A stretch of DNA of 64,000 nucleotides from NCBI GenBank assembly GCA_018262095.1, contig JAGTRW010000012.1, forward strand, positions 18,436-82,435. Reading direction: 5' to 3'. This document shows positions 28,959-37,696 of the stretch, piece after piece. Under the pieces are notes generated by a model. It saw only the letters and a list, made by a program, of their open reading frames with translations. It was not told the origin of the DNA and did not search any database. Position 1 is the first letter of the stretch. Every line of letters begins with the position of its first letter. Source of the DNA: Pseudomonadota bacterium. GTDB taxonomy: Bacteria > Pseudomonadota > Gammaproteobacteria > Burkholderiales > Rhodocyclaceae. The translations under genes were made by a program, and so were the position numbers.

Positions 28959-29002
28959 ATCGCCAAAAAGATTGCGCTTCAAAGTTTGTGGCAGATTTTC
29001 GG
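28948..29002 (+). repeat. Intergenic repeat copy C
   Basis: AAGATTGCGCTTCAAAG (28968-28984) and GTTTGTGGCAGATTTTCGG (28984-29002) both recur at 10034-10050 and 10067-10085, where 16 extra bases lie between them. The preceding T-rich stretch also aligns. It is a scattered decayed element shared with the region next to copy B. Confidence 0.6.
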
Positions 29003-29391
29003 TGCCATTCCTGCCGTTGGCGTTGAGTCTTTTGAACCGCAGGTGCCGTGCAGTTTGCCGACGTTAAGGCTGTGCGCCAACGGAACGGCTGCTTCCTTCA
29101 CTGGCGAATGAGCGCGGTGCTGAGGATACGGTGTCCGAGCAACAGTTGCATTGCGCGAATGTTCTTGGTGTGTCGACACCTGCAAAGAGCTTATCGCCAA
29201 ACGCATCAGCAACACTAAGACAAGCGAAGTGCTGAACAACGATCGCCGATATGCTAGTCTGCCTGAAAACATACGCCTTTTTCCATTAGCAAATCCGCGC
29301 GGCCCGTCCGAAGATCGGTCAAGTGAGCTGTGCACGGAAAATTTTAGTTGCCAACTCTTTGACCAATCGCGCCGCAGATTTTCTCACCCAG

Positions 29392-30999
29392 ATGTTCAAG
29401 GCTTCGCCTCTGCGGCAGGCCTTGTTTCGGCGTTTCTACATCGGGTCGATGGCTGTGGCCCTGGGCTATACGATGCAGGCGACCGTTGCGGCTTGGCTGA
29501 TGGCGACACTGACCACGTCGGCGCTGATGGTGGCGTTGGTGCAGACTGCCAGCACGGCGCCGTCCCTGCTGTTTGGTTTGCTCGCCGGCACGCTGGCGGA
29601 CATCGTTAATCGGCGCAGGATTATTCTTGCGATGCAGTTCATCCTGCTGGCGGCTACCGCAAGCCTCGGCGCGGCAGCGCTGTTCGGCGTGCTTGGCCCG
29701 GTGACCTTGCTCGTGGGAACCTTTCTGATTGGTGCTGGGTTCACGATCTATCTGCCGGCCCAACAGGCGAGCATCAACGACCTCGTAACACGCGCCGACC
29801 TGCCGCGAGCGCTTGGGCTTGGCGCCGTGGCCTTCAACCTGGCCCGTGCCATTGGCCCGGCGCTGGCCGGTGCCCTTGCCGCCTGGGTTGGCTCGGGCAG
29901 CGCCCTGCTGACCAGCGCGCTGTTCTTCGGCGTGATGATCGTCGCACTGCGCGGCTGGCGCGGTCCGGGTAATGCCATTCCCGGCGTGCCCGAAACGCTG
30001 CTGTCCGGCATCCAGAGCGGCTTGCGCTACGCCAGGCACTCGCCGCCGATGCGCGCGCTGATACTGCGCAATCTGTGCTTTTGTACCTGCGCGAGCGCGC
30101 TGTGGGCGCTATTGCCGGTCATCGCGCGCGATCAACTCGGACTTGGCGCCGGCGGTTTCGGCCTGTTATCCACAAGCATCGGCATCGGTGCGATCATCGG
30201 CGCCTTGTACATCCCCCCGAAATTGCACCGCCTGCCGCTGAATGCGGTGGTCAGTGCGGGTGTCGTCCTGTGGGCGCTTGCGGTGCTACTGATCGCCGCG
30301 ACGCAAAATCTTGCCATCGCGGTGGCGGGTGCGTGCGTGGCTGGCGCGGCTTGGGTGTCTGTCCTCGCCTGCCTGTCGGCGGGAACGCAGAGCACTGCCC
30401 CGGCCTGGGTTCGTGCGCGCGCCGTGGCGATGTACCTGGTGTCCCTGCAGACGAGCCTGGCACTGGGCAGCGTCCTCTGGGGTTGGCTCGCGAGCTTCGA
30501 AGGCACCCGCATTGCGTTGGCCGTCTCAGCGGGCGCTATGCTTTCGCTGCTCGCGCTGACCTACCGCATACGCGTCAGGATGGGCGACGAGGCGGACGTC
30601 ACGCTGGGCCGGCAGCCGTCGGAGCTCGCCATCGCAGTTGAGCCCATGCCCAACGACGGGCCGGTATTGATCCAGGTCGAATACCAGGTCACCGCTGAGA
30701 ACCGCGAAGCGTTTCTGAACACCATACAGAAGATAGAACCGACGCGGCGCCGTAACGGCGCGAGCGATTGGCGGGTATTTCGAGATTTGGGTGAGGACGG
30801 ACGCTTCGTCGAGCGCTTCGTCGTCGCCTCCTGGGCCGAATACGTGCGCTTGCGTTCCCGCATGACCGTTACGGACCGGCAGATTCACGAACGTATCGGG
30901 CAGTTCCAGCAGCCGGGCGTCGAGATCCGGGTGGCGCGCCTGATCAGCACCTCCTCGCGGGACGCGGTCCCGTTGACCGGCGACGTTGTTTCAACTTGA
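29392..30999 (+). CDS. MFS exporter of the MFS_3 (EntS-like) family
   Basis: About 535 residues with 11-12 membrane segments (MAVALGYTMQATVAAWLMAT and later). The loop RRRIILAMQFIL follows the second segment. Relatives export siderophores or unknown metabolites. The last 115 residues form a soluble antibiotic-monooxygenase-like tail (VLIQVEYQVTAENREAFLNT ... DWRVFRDLGEDGRFVERFVV), a fusion known in this family. The start is uncertain: the ATG at 29392 begins just before the first membrane segment, while a GTG at 29323 is in frame. The substrate is unknown. Confidence 0.82.
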   Translation: MFKASPLRQALFRRFYIGSMAVALGYTMQATVAAWLMATLTTSALMVALVQTASTAPSLLFGLLAGTLADIVNRRRIILAMQFILLAATASLGAAALFGVLGPVTLLVGTFLIGAGFTIYLPAQQASINDLVTRADLPRALGLGAVAFNLARAIGPALAGALAAWVGSGSALLTSALFFGVMIVALRGWRGPGNAIPGVPETLLSGIQSGLRYARHSPPMRALILRNLCFCTCASALWALLPVIARDQLGLGAGGFGLLSTSIGIGAIIGALYIPPKLHRLPLNAVVSAGVVLWALAVLLIAATQNLAIAVAGACVAGAAWVSVLACLSAGTQSTAPAWVRARAVAMYLVSLQTSLALGSVLWGWLASFEGTRIALAVSAGAMLSLLALTYRIRVRMGDEADVTLGRQPSELAIAVEPMPNDGPVLIQVEYQVTAENREAFLNTIQKIEPTRRRNGASDWRVFRDLGEDGRFVERFVVASWAEYVRLRSRMTVTDRQIHERIGQFQQPGVEIRVARLISTSSRDAVPLTGDVVST

Positions 31000-31302
31000 A
31001 GGCTGTTGTCAGCCGGTTGAAAAACACGCTGTCGCGCCAAGGCGAGCAGTTGGCTCCGCCGGACGATGATGGCCGCTTCGCGGCCGTTGGTTGAGCAAGG
31101 CTATCGCGCATCTCCGCGTCCGATTTCCCGGGGCCGGCTCGACGTCGACGTACAGACGGATACCTCCCGTTGCAAAACACCGCTTGAAGCGAGGGCGGGG
31201 CGCTCATATCTTGCCGCTGTGTCGATAGCGGGTGGCAGCGCTCGGAACATCGCCGAACGTCGCTCACCCCAGAACGTCATATTCAACGAAAGGAACGTAC
31301 GC
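31000..31302. other. Intergenic before TPR protein
   Basis: An open frame continues through this stretch into the next gene from 31066, but it is Arg-rich and precedes a clear signal peptide, so it is not counted. GAAAGGA at 31288 serves the next gene. Nothing else was seen. Confidence 0.4.
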
Positions 31303-32139
31303 ATGGCCAAAAATGCCCTTGTCGGTTTGCTGATGCTGGTCTCAACGGTCCTCGTCAGCGCTTCCGTGTTTGCCGACGAGCCAAGCCTGCACCAGGTCTA
31401 CCAGGCGGCAGAAGCGGGCAAACTGACTGAAGCGCAGACGATGATGCATGAGGTGCTGAGCACCCACCCAAACAGCGGCAAGGCGCATTTCGTCGAAGCC
31501 GAACTGCTCGTCAAGCAGGGCCAGCTCGCCAAAGCCGAAGCCGAGTTGGCGACCGCCGAACGCTTCGCCCCTGGACTGCCTTTCGCCAAACCGCAGGCAG
31601 TGCAGAATCTGCGCGCGCAACTCGGCTCGTCGCGTTCTACTCGGACTGTTGAAACCCAGCAGTTCCAGCCGCTGCCGCAAACCGCGCATGAATCGTCGCT
31701 ACCTTGGGGTATGCTGATGCTCGGCGCCGGCCTGATTGCTTTTATTGTCTTCGCCGCGCGCTTCATGGCCCAGCGCAACGCGTCGCCGGCTTCAAGCGGG
31801 GGCGCCAGCCCCGGTTTCGGCGCTGCGTCGGGTGGCTCGCCGTTGCCGCCGTACGCAGGAGGCGGCGCGGGAACAATCGCGACGCCAGGTTCGGGAATGG
31901 GGTCGCGCCTCATGGGCGGACTGGCGACAGGCGCGGCAGTCGGCGCCGGCATGGTCGCCGGCGAGGCGCTGATGCACCGCTTCATGGACGGTAGAGAACA
32001 TCCGCTCAATTCGCCGCTGGGCAGCGACTTAGGACCATCGCTACCGGATGATGGCCGCCTCGACGACATGGGCGGTTCCGATTTCGGCGTCGCGGACAGC
32101 TCGTCCTGGGATGACAGCTCAAGCGGCGACTGGAACTGA
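31303..32139 (+). CDS. TPR-containing membrane protein with Gly/Ser-rich tail
   Basis: A 278-residue protein with a signal peptide (KNALVGLLMLVSTVLVSASV, cleavage near VFA-DEP). One tetratricopeptide-like unit spans residues 29-95 (AEAGKLTEAQTMMHEVLSTH, LVKQGQLAKAEAELATAERF). A single membrane segment follows (LPWGMLMLGAGLIAFIVFAA). The tail is Gly/Pro/Ser-rich and ends in an acidic Asp/Ser/Trp segment (SSWDDSSSGDWN). The layout resembles DUF2076/TPM-like proteins but I do not recognise the exact family. The ATG at 31303 is supported by the signal peptide and ribosome-binding site. Confidence 0.7.
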   Translation: MAKNALVGLLMLVSTVLVSASVFADEPSLHQVYQAAEAGKLTEAQTMMHEVLSTHPNSGKAHFVEAELLVKQGQLAKAEAELATAERFAPGLPFAKPQAVQNLRAQLGSSRSTRTVETQQFQPLPQTAHESSLPWGMLMLGAGLIAFIVFAARFMAQRNASPASSGGASPGFGAASGGSPLPPYAGGGAGTIATPGSGMGSRLMGGLATGAAVGAGMVAGEALMHRFMDGREHPLNSPLGSDLGPSLPDDGRLDDMGGSDFGVADSSSWDDSSSGDWN

Positions 32140-32151
32140 TCGCAACAGAAG

Positions 32152-32186
32152 CGGCCCCCGCGTTCCCCGAACGTGGGGGCCGTTTT
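32152..32186 (+). terminator. Intrinsic terminator of the TPR-protein gene
   Basis: The stem CGGCCCCCGCGTTC with GAACGTGGGGGCCG has one mismatch and is followed by TTTT. It starts 13 bp after the stop codon. Confidence 0.85.
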
Positions 32187-32221
32187 GCATCCTTATCGTT
32201 CCGAAAGTCAGCGGACGGCAA

Positions 32222-32349
32222 TATAATGCGTCCGAACATCTTTCTGGCGGAGGCGGTTGCCACCAATAGGGAGTGTGAAACGGCAATGATATAGTTCAAA
32301 TGAGCGGCCGTCTTATTGCTCGCGGGGCCGCCTGCAAGGCGGCCTTTTT
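32222..32349 (+). ncRNA. Candidate small RNA (promoter plus terminator, no frame)
   Basis: A consensus TATAAT at 32222-32227 stands in a 300-bp gap between an upstream terminator and a second strong terminator at 32326-32349. The predicted transcript (from about 32234) has no convincing frame and could fold a hairpin at about 32245-32265. No known RNA family is recognised. This is a hypothesis from signals only. Confidence 0.3.
32326..32349 (+). terminator. Intrinsic terminator
   Basis: GGCCGCC-TGCAA-GGCGGCC is a perfect hairpin followed by five T. It lies after a gene-free stretch, so it must close either a small RNA or readthrough from upstream. Confidence 0.85.
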
Positions 32350-32462
32350 GTTGCACGCGGAAATGATGCGGAGTCGTCGGTTCAGAACTCCTCGTCGCCA
32401 GGCGTTTTAGCTCTCGGGGCCCGGCTTTTCGCTTGCCCCACAGCCCTTGTAAGGCCGTTCAA

Positions 32463-34127
32463 ATGATCGAAATCAAGCAGCGTCTACACGGTTTTGTGGC
32501 TCGCAACGAAGCCTTGTGTTTGTGGGTTGTCGCGGTCTTGCTGTTTACCTTCGGGATTTGGCATCAGCCGTTCATCAACTTCGAGACGCGCTTCGCCGTC
32601 TTTGCCCAGGAAATGCTGCGGCACGGGCCGACCCTGTTCCCGACGACCTACGGACAACCGTATCCCGACTATCCGGTGACCTCAACCGTACTGATCTGGC
32701 TCGCGTCGCTTCCCTTCGGCGAGGTCACCAGGTTCTCGGCGGTGCTGCCAACGGCGTTGGCGTCGGCGCTGGTCGTGGCCTTGACCTACCGACTGCTTGT
32801 TCCCTACTCAAGGCGTTGGGGCGCATTGGCCGTTGGCTTTGAACTGCTGACCTTGATGTTCGTGGCCGAGTCTCGATCGATTTCAATCGACCAGATGGTT
32901 TCGGCGATCACGCTGGCCGCCTTCTATCTGACGCACCAGGCGTATCGCGAGCAAGCCGCGCTGCCGACAAAGCGGCTTTGGCTTCTGCTCATCGCCGGAT
33001 TCCTGATCCGCGGCCCGATCGGCATCGTGATCCCAGCGGGCGTCGTTCTCTCGCACCTGATGCTGACCAGCGGACGCCGCGACGTGCTGGCATTCGCCGC
33101 GTCGAGCGCCGCCATTCTGCTCGCCTGTGTGCTCGCCATGTTGGGCTTGAGCATGCTGGCGTACGGCCGGGAATTTGTCCTCGACATTATAAAAATGCAG
33201 GCGACCAGCCGTTTCGGTGAGGCCGCCGATTTGCCGAGATACTATTACTTCACCAGCAGCTTCGGGAACTATGCCTTGAGTTATCCGATCGCCGTGCTCG
33301 TCACGCTGGGCCTGCTCTTTGAAAAAATCAGGACGGGGATGCTGGGCCAACATGCCAAGGTCTTGATCCTGTTGCTGGCCTGGGCCGGGATCGTTCTGCT
33401 CGGCTTGTCCGTCCCGCAAACCAAGAAGATCCGCTACATCCTGCCGGCCATTCCGCCCTTGGCCGCTTTGGCAAGTTACGCGCTGCTCAATGCCAAGTCG
33501 CCGTCGATGAAGTGGATAAGGCGCTGCGTCGAACTCGTCTTGCTGCTGCTGCCGCTGCTGCTCGCCATTTTCATCTATACGCAGAAGGCGAAGTTTGCCG
33601 CTTCCGGACTCAATCTGACGCTCTATCTGGCGATCTTTCTTTCGATCTTCGGCGCCAGTGTCTTGATCAGCCTATTCCTGAGACGAAACGGATCAGATCG
33701 GTCTCTGGCGCTGTGTTTTGTCGCCGGCCTATCGGCCTACGTCTTTCAGGTCGGGGTCTTTGAACCGATCAACAGCCAGGCGCACGATACGAGCGGCTTT
33801 GTTCGGCGAATCGAGGCGCTCAGGGCAGAGAGGCCTGGCGAGCTGGTGTTCTACAAGGAAAACCCGGACGGCCTGGCGATCAAGTATCTGGTCAACGCGA
33901 AAATGGATTTCTTGCCTCGATTCGTCAGCGATCTCGACTCGCTCAAGGACCATCCTGCGCCAGTCTGGCTGCTGACCAAGGCGGTCAATGCCGACGAACT
34001 GCAGCGTGCGGGAATCGCTACCGAGCCTGGTCAATATCGGGCGCTTTTTGAGGGCGTTCCCTTTGTGGCGGTCTATCGACCGGCTCATCGTGCCGCTCCG
34101 ACACCGGCCAACGCTCAGCCGAAGTGA
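32463..34127 (+). CDS. Polytopic glycosyltransferase, ArnT/GT39-like
   Basis: A 554-residue inner-membrane protein with about 12 segments and a C-terminal soluble domain. The first periplasmic loop has NFETRFAVFAQEMLRHG, the position of the DE-R-x-x-E-M motif in lipid-phosphate-sugar transferases, so it probably moves a sugar from a polyprenyl carrier to lipid A or a protein. The catalytic Asp of the usual DE pair is Phe here, which is odd. The ATG at 32463 is chosen over 32433 for its position before the first segment. The gene ends 4 bp from the moaA end. Confidence 0.75.
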   Translation: MIEIKQRLHGFVARNEALCLWVVAVLLFTFGIWHQPFINFETRFAVFAQEMLRHGPTLFPTTYGQPYPDYPVTSTVLIWLASLPFGEVTRFSAVLPTALASALVVALTYRLLVPYSRRWGALAVGFELLTLMFVAESRSISIDQMVSAITLAAFYLTHQAYREQAALPTKRLWLLLIAGFLIRGPIGIVIPAGVVLSHLMLTSGRRDVLAFAASSAAILLACVLAMLGLSMLAYGREFVLDIIKMQATSRFGEAADLPRYYYFTSSFGNYALSYPIAVLVTLGLLFEKIRTGMLGQHAKVLILLLAWAGIVLLGLSVPQTKKIRYILPAIPPLAALASYALLNAKSPSMKWIRRCVELVLLLLPLLLAIFIYTQKAKFAASGLNLTLYLAIFLSIFGASVLISLFLRRNGSDRSLALCFVAGLSAYVFQVGVFEPINSQAHDTSGFVRRIEALRAERPGELVFYKENPDGLAIKYLVNAKMDFLPRFVSDLDSLKDHPAPVWLLTKAVNADELQRAGIATEPGQYRALFEGVPFVAVYRPAHRAAPTPANAQPK

Positions 34128-34131
34128 CGGC

Positions 34132-35169
34132 CTAGCCGCCGATATACGACATTTCTATTTTGCGCGAAGGCCGCAGCGTCGCCGCGCGGCGAAGCTGCGA
34201 GTAGCGGTCGCTGCGCTGCGCCCAGGTGTTTTCGATCAGGCGGGTGAGCGTCCCGTCGCTGCATTGGCGCCGCAGTGGATCGCGCAGATCGACGCCGTGC
34301 GTGGCGAACAGGCAGGTGTAGAGCTTGCCGTCGGTCGATAGCCGGATGCGGCTGCAGTCGGAGCAGAAGGCGCCGGTCACCGAGGCGATCACGCCGATTT
34401 CGCCGCCGCCGTCCTGATGTGCCCAGCGCTTGGCGACCTCGCCGCTGTAGTTGGCAGCTATCGCTTGCAGCGGGTACTCCTGGTTGATTCGATCGAGGAT
34501 TTCGCGGGCGCTCACCACTTGGTCCATTTCCCAGCCGTTGGTCGAGCCGACGTCCATGAATTCGATGAAGCGAACGATGATCCCGCTGTGGCGAAAGTGC
34601 CGCACCAGCGGAATGATTTCGTGTTCGTTGACGCCGCGCTTGATCACCGTGTTGACCTTGATCGGCGCGAGCCCGACCGCCTGCGCGGCGGCGATCCCGT
34701 CGAGCACGCTCGACACCGTTGCCGCCGAATCGCTCATCAGCTTGAAGGTCGCGTCGGCAAGGCCGTCGAGACTGACGGTCAGACGGGTCAATCCGGCGTC
34801 CTTGAGCGTCTGCGCTTTTTTGGCGAGCAGCACGCCGTTGGTGGTCATCGCCAGTTCGACGCCCTGGCCGTCCGGGCACTGCAGCTTCGCCAGTTTTTCG
34901 ATCAGGCGCTCGACGCCATGGCGCAGCAGCGGCTCGCCGCCGGAGAGGCGAAGCTTGCGTACGCCAAGGCCGACGAAGAGTCGCGCGACGCGCTCGATCT
35001 CCTCGAAGCTCAGCAGCTGCGCGCGCGGCAGGAAAACGAAATCCTTGCCGAAGACCTCGCGCGGCATGCAGTAGGTACAGCGCAGATTGCAGCGGTCGGT
35101 GAGCGAAATGCGCAGGTCGCGTAGCGGCCGCAGCAAGGTGTCGACGAAGGGGGAGGGAGGATGGCTCAC
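34132..35169 (-). CDS. moaA: GTP 3',8-cyclase (molybdenum cofactor synthesis)
   Basis: A radical-SAM enzyme of about 345 residues that, with MoaC, makes cyclic pyranopterin monophosphate from GTP. The N-terminal cluster motif is CNLRCTYC and the C-terminal one is [20 protein letters not shown]. The protein ends in Gly-Gly, which is needed for activity in the family. It is the last gene of the nar operon and supplies cofactor for NarG. The GTG at 35169 ([20 protein letters not shown]) gives normal length; a TTG at 35229 would add 20 residues. Confidence 0.94.
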   Translation of the reverse strand: MSHPPSPFVDTLLRPLRDLRISLTDRCNLRCTYCMPREVFGKDFVFLPRAQLLSFEEIERVARLFVGLGVRKLRLSGGEPLLRHGVERLIEKLAKLQCPDGQGVELAMTTNGVLLAKKAQTLKDAGLTRLTVSLDGLADATFKLMSDSAATVSSVLDGIAAAQAVGLAPIKVNTVIKRGVNEHEIIPLVRHFRHSGIIVRFIEFMDVGSTNGWEMDQVVSAREILDRINQEYPLQAIAANYSGEVAKRWAHQDGGGEIGVIASVTGAFCSDCSRIRLSTDGKLYTCLFATHGVDLRDPLRRQCSDGTLTRLIENTWAQRSDRYSQLRRAATLRPSRKIEMSYIGG

Positions 35170-35293
35170 AGTGTGCTGATCGAAGGGAATTGAAATCTTG
35201 TACCTGAAATGTTCGGCGATTTGCCGCAAAGCTTAGACAGGACAAATCGCTCGGGTTCCGCGTTGCTTGGCAAAAGGGGGCGCTGGCGCGACG

Positions 35294-36073
35294 TTACTGC
35301 AGCAGCGGCGTATCGGCGGTTTCGAGATCGATGCCGACGATCGCCGCTTCTGCGGCCAATTGTTGCAGGTAGTGGCGCAAGGCGGTGACGTAGGCTTTTT
35401 GGTGCATGGCCATGATGACCGCGCCGCGCACCGCGTCGAACGGCTGGTCTACGCCCGGCTGGCGCGCCAGCACTTCGACGACGTGGAAGCCGAAGCGGCT
35501 ATGCACCAGCCGTGGCAGGACACCGACCTCGGCGTGGCCGAAGATTTCCTTGGCGAACTCGGGCGCGCAGTCGGCGGCGGAGAGCCAGCCCAGATTGCCG
35601 CCCTCGCCGCCGCTCGGGCAGTTCGATTGGGTACTGGCGGCCAGCGCGAATTTGTCCTCGCTGCCGTCGTGGCAGCGAACGTCGAGCAGCGTCGTCTCGG
35701 CGCGCTTGCGCAGCGCGACGATATCGACGCCGTCGGTGACGGCGAACAGGATGTGCCGCGCATTGACGCGCTCGCCGGTCGAGTAGCTCGCCTGGTGCGC
35801 CGCGTAATGGCGCCGGCACTCGTCGTCGGACGGATCGGGCGTGACGATCGTCTGCTCGAGCAGCGTGTCGATCGCGTGCGAGGCGGCTTCGCTCATGATT
35901 CCATCGCCGCTGGCCAAGTCGCTGGCCGGCAGCAGACCCTTGGCCAGAGCGGCCTGACGCAGCAGCTCGGAGCACGCGCGCTGGCGCAGTTCGTCGGCCG
36001 AGAGTTTTTCTTCGGCGGTGTTGATATTGACGCCGTTGATCGAGGCTGGCGTCACAGGGGTAGCGGTCGGCAT
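35294..36073 (-). CDS. Parvulin-type peptidyl-prolyl isomerase (NifM-like) of the nar operon
   Basis: A 259-residue cytoplasmic protein with a C-terminal parvulin domain. ARHILFAVTDG, GGEGGNLGWLSAADCAPEFA and HSRFGFHVVEVLARQPG are the rotamase landmarks. The N-terminal part is a helical chaperone-like segment. A parvulin at this place (after narI, before moaA) is common in betaproteobacterial nar operons and is thought to help fold or mature nitrate reductase. No signal peptide is present. AAGGA precedes the ATG. Confidence 0.88.
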   Translation of the reverse strand: MPTATPVTPASINGVNINTAEEKLSADELRQRACSELLRQAALAKGLLPASDLASGDGIMSEAASHAIDTLLEQTIVTPDPSDDECRRHYAAHQASYSTGERVNARHILFAVTDGVDIVALRKRAETTLLDVRCHDGSEDKFALAASTQSNCPSGGEGGNLGWLSAADCAPEFAKEIFGHAEVGVLPRLVHSRFGFHVVEVLARQPGVDQPFDAVRGAVIMAMHQKAYVTALRHYLQQLAAEAAIVGIDLETADTPLLQ

Positions 36074-36106
36074 GGCAGAGAGTCCTTAAAACTGGAAAAA
36101 GAAGTT

Positions 36107-36237
36107 AGCCACAACGAGCACAACGAACACGACGGAAAAACAAAGCGTTGCAGTGTTTTTGGAAATTACCCACAGGCCCGGTTGAGAATTTCCTGAAAGG
36201 CCATTGTCTTCGTTGTGCCCGCTGTGTCGTTGTGGTT
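36107..36237. repeat. Long inverted repeat in the nar operon, copy 1
   Basis: The left arm GCCACAACGAGCACAACGA (from 36108) pairs with the right arm TCGTTGTGG ending at 36235 and its upstream CGTTGTGCCC. The arms are about 27 nt with some mismatches around a 76-nt loop. The same arm sequence recurs at 39281-39369. It lies between the parvulin gene and narI. Confidence 0.75.
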
Positions 36238-36255
36238 CAAGTTGTTGTCCTTACC

Positions 36256-36990
36256 TCAAACCCCTGCGCCGGGGCGGCGCGGCTGGTTGTGTCCGGCAGG
36301 GACGTTGAGGCGGCGCGAACGCACCACCTGATACGGACGAACGAGGTAGGCGGCGGCGCCGAAACCGCTCCAGACGTGGGTGAGGCGCGTGAAGGGGAAG
36401 ATCAGGAAGATGCTCATGCCGAGCACCATGTGCGTCTTGAAGATCCAGCTCGCCTCGGCGAGCATTTCAGGCGCGCCGCTCTGGAAGCTCACGATGCGTT
36501 GCGCCCATCCCGCGAGGCGCATCATCATGCTGCCGTCGAGGTGCTGCGCCGAGAGCGGCAGCGTCGCGAGGCCCAGCGCGAGCTGCAGCCAGAGCAGCAC
36601 GAGCAGAACGATGTCGCTGGTCTTCGAGTTGATGCGGATGCGCGGTTCAAAGAGGCGCCGGTGCAGCAGCAAGCTCACGCCGACGAAACCGAGCAGGCCG
36701 GCGATGCCGCCGGCGGTCATCGCCAGCAGTTGCTTGGTGCCGGCGTCGATGAAGCGCTCATAGACGAAGTGCGGTGTCAGCATGCCGAACAGGTGGCCGA
36801 AGAACAGGAACAGCACACCGACGTGGAAGAGGTTGCTGCCGAGCTTGAGTTGTCCGGCCTTGAGCAGTTGCGACGAATCGCTCTTCCAGGTGTACTGGTC
36901 GCGGTCGAAGCGGATCAGGCTGCCGAGCAGGAAGATCGAAAGGCAGATGTACGGATAGACGCCGAACAGGAAGGTATCGAGGGTGTTCAT
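36256..36990 (-). CDS. narI: Respiratory nitrate reductase gamma subunit
   Basis: A 244-residue membrane cytochrome b that passes quinol electrons to NarH. It has five membrane segments. Haem-ligand histidines lie in LGSNLFHVGVLFLFFGHLFG and in FKTHMVLGMSIFLIFPFTRL THVW. The ATG at 36990 overlaps the narJ stop by 4 bp and has GGAG upstream. The length is normal for NarI. Confidence 0.95.
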   Translation of the reverse strand: MNTLDTFLFGVYPYICLSIFLLGSLIRFDRDQYTWKSDSSQLLKAGQLKLGSNLFHVGVLFLFFGHLFGMLTPHFVYERFIDAGTKQLLAMTAGGIAGLLGFVGVSLLLHRRLFEPRIRINSKTSDIVLLVLLWLQLALGLATLPLSAQHLDGSMMMRLAGWAQRIVSFQSGAPEMLAEASWIFKTHMVLGMSIFLIFPFTRLTHVWSGFGAAAYLVRPYQVVRSRRLNVPAGHNQPRRPGAGV

Positions 36991-37694
36991 GACGGGACTC
37001 CGGTGGATGCAGTGGCCTTGGCGACTGACGATTTGACGAAGTGGATCGGCTGGGAAGTTGCTTCCTGGCCGGGTTTTTCCTGTCCTTTCGAAGAGCAGCC
37101 GCCGAACACCTCGGGTTCTTCCCATGCTTCGTCGAGCGCCTCGTCGGGCGCGATGGCGACGGCGTGCGCCGACTCGCCGGCCAGTTCGAGCAGCGCGCCG
37201 AGCGCGCTGGCGTACGGGCTTTGGCGCTGCTGCAGCGCGTTGAAGATGGCGTTGAAGAGATGCGCCATTTCGCCGAGCAGCGAACGCGCTTGACTTGACG
37301 GTTGCGACGAGGCGAATTCGAGCAGCACCGGCAGGAAGTCGGGCAGCTCGCCGGGCGCCAGAAAGAGCCCGGCGGTCTCGTAGGTCCGGGTGAGGTCGAC
37401 CATCGCCTGGCCGCGATCGCGCGAGTCGCCATGCACGTGTTCGAAGAGGTGCAGCGACGTCGCGCGCCCGCGGTCGAAGAGCTCGACGTAGCGCGCTTCG
37501 TGGTCGAGCGCGTCGCCGTGTTCGAGCGTGCCGATCAGCGCGAGGAGCTCGTCCTTGCGCGCGGCGCCGAGCGCGCGCTCGGCGAGCAGCGCGGCGCGCA
37601 TGTCGGCGAGGTCGTCGCGTAGCGCGGCATCGGGGTAAGACAGCAGGCGGGCCAGAACGCGCAGGCTGATCGAAGTGTTGATCGCTTGAGTCAT
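36987..37694 (-). CDS. narJ: Nitrate reductase molybdenum cofactor assembly chaperone
   Basis: A 235-residue cytoplasmic chaperone (NarJ/TorD family) that holds NarG until the molybdenum cofactor and the first iron-sulfur cluster are inserted. Recognisable blocks are LARLLSYPDAALRDDL, RYVELFDRGRATSLHLFEHV HGDSRDRGQAMVDL and LPDFLPVLLEFAS. The C-terminal tail is low-complexity. It overlaps narI and follows narH by 2 bp. Confidence 0.95.
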   Translation of the reverse strand: MTQAINTSISLRVLARLLSYPDAALRDDLADMRAALLAERALGAARKDELLALIGTLEHGDALDHEARYVELFDRGRATSLHLFEHVHGDSRDRGQAMVDLTRTYETAGLFLAPGELPDFLPVLLEFASSQPSSQARSLLGEMAHLFNAIFNALQQRQSPYASALGALLELAGESAHAVAIAPDEALDEAWEEPEVFGGCSSKGQEKPGQEATSQPIHFVKSSVAKATASTGVPS

Positions 37695-37696
37695 GG

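Larger units (their letters stand above)
28276..29391. other. Long intergenic region
   Basis: About 1.1 kb without a supported gene. It has a hairpin terminator at 28928-28958 and a repeat segment listed separately. A frame at 28412-28705 has no domain and poor codon use, so it is not called. A GTG at 29323 could lengthen the following MFS protein by 23 residues. Confidence 0.45.

Noticed and set aside
36148..37293. Long plus-strand frame opposite narI/narJ
   Set aside because: Shadow of narIJ; low-complexity Glu/Ala/Arg composition typical of antisense frames.
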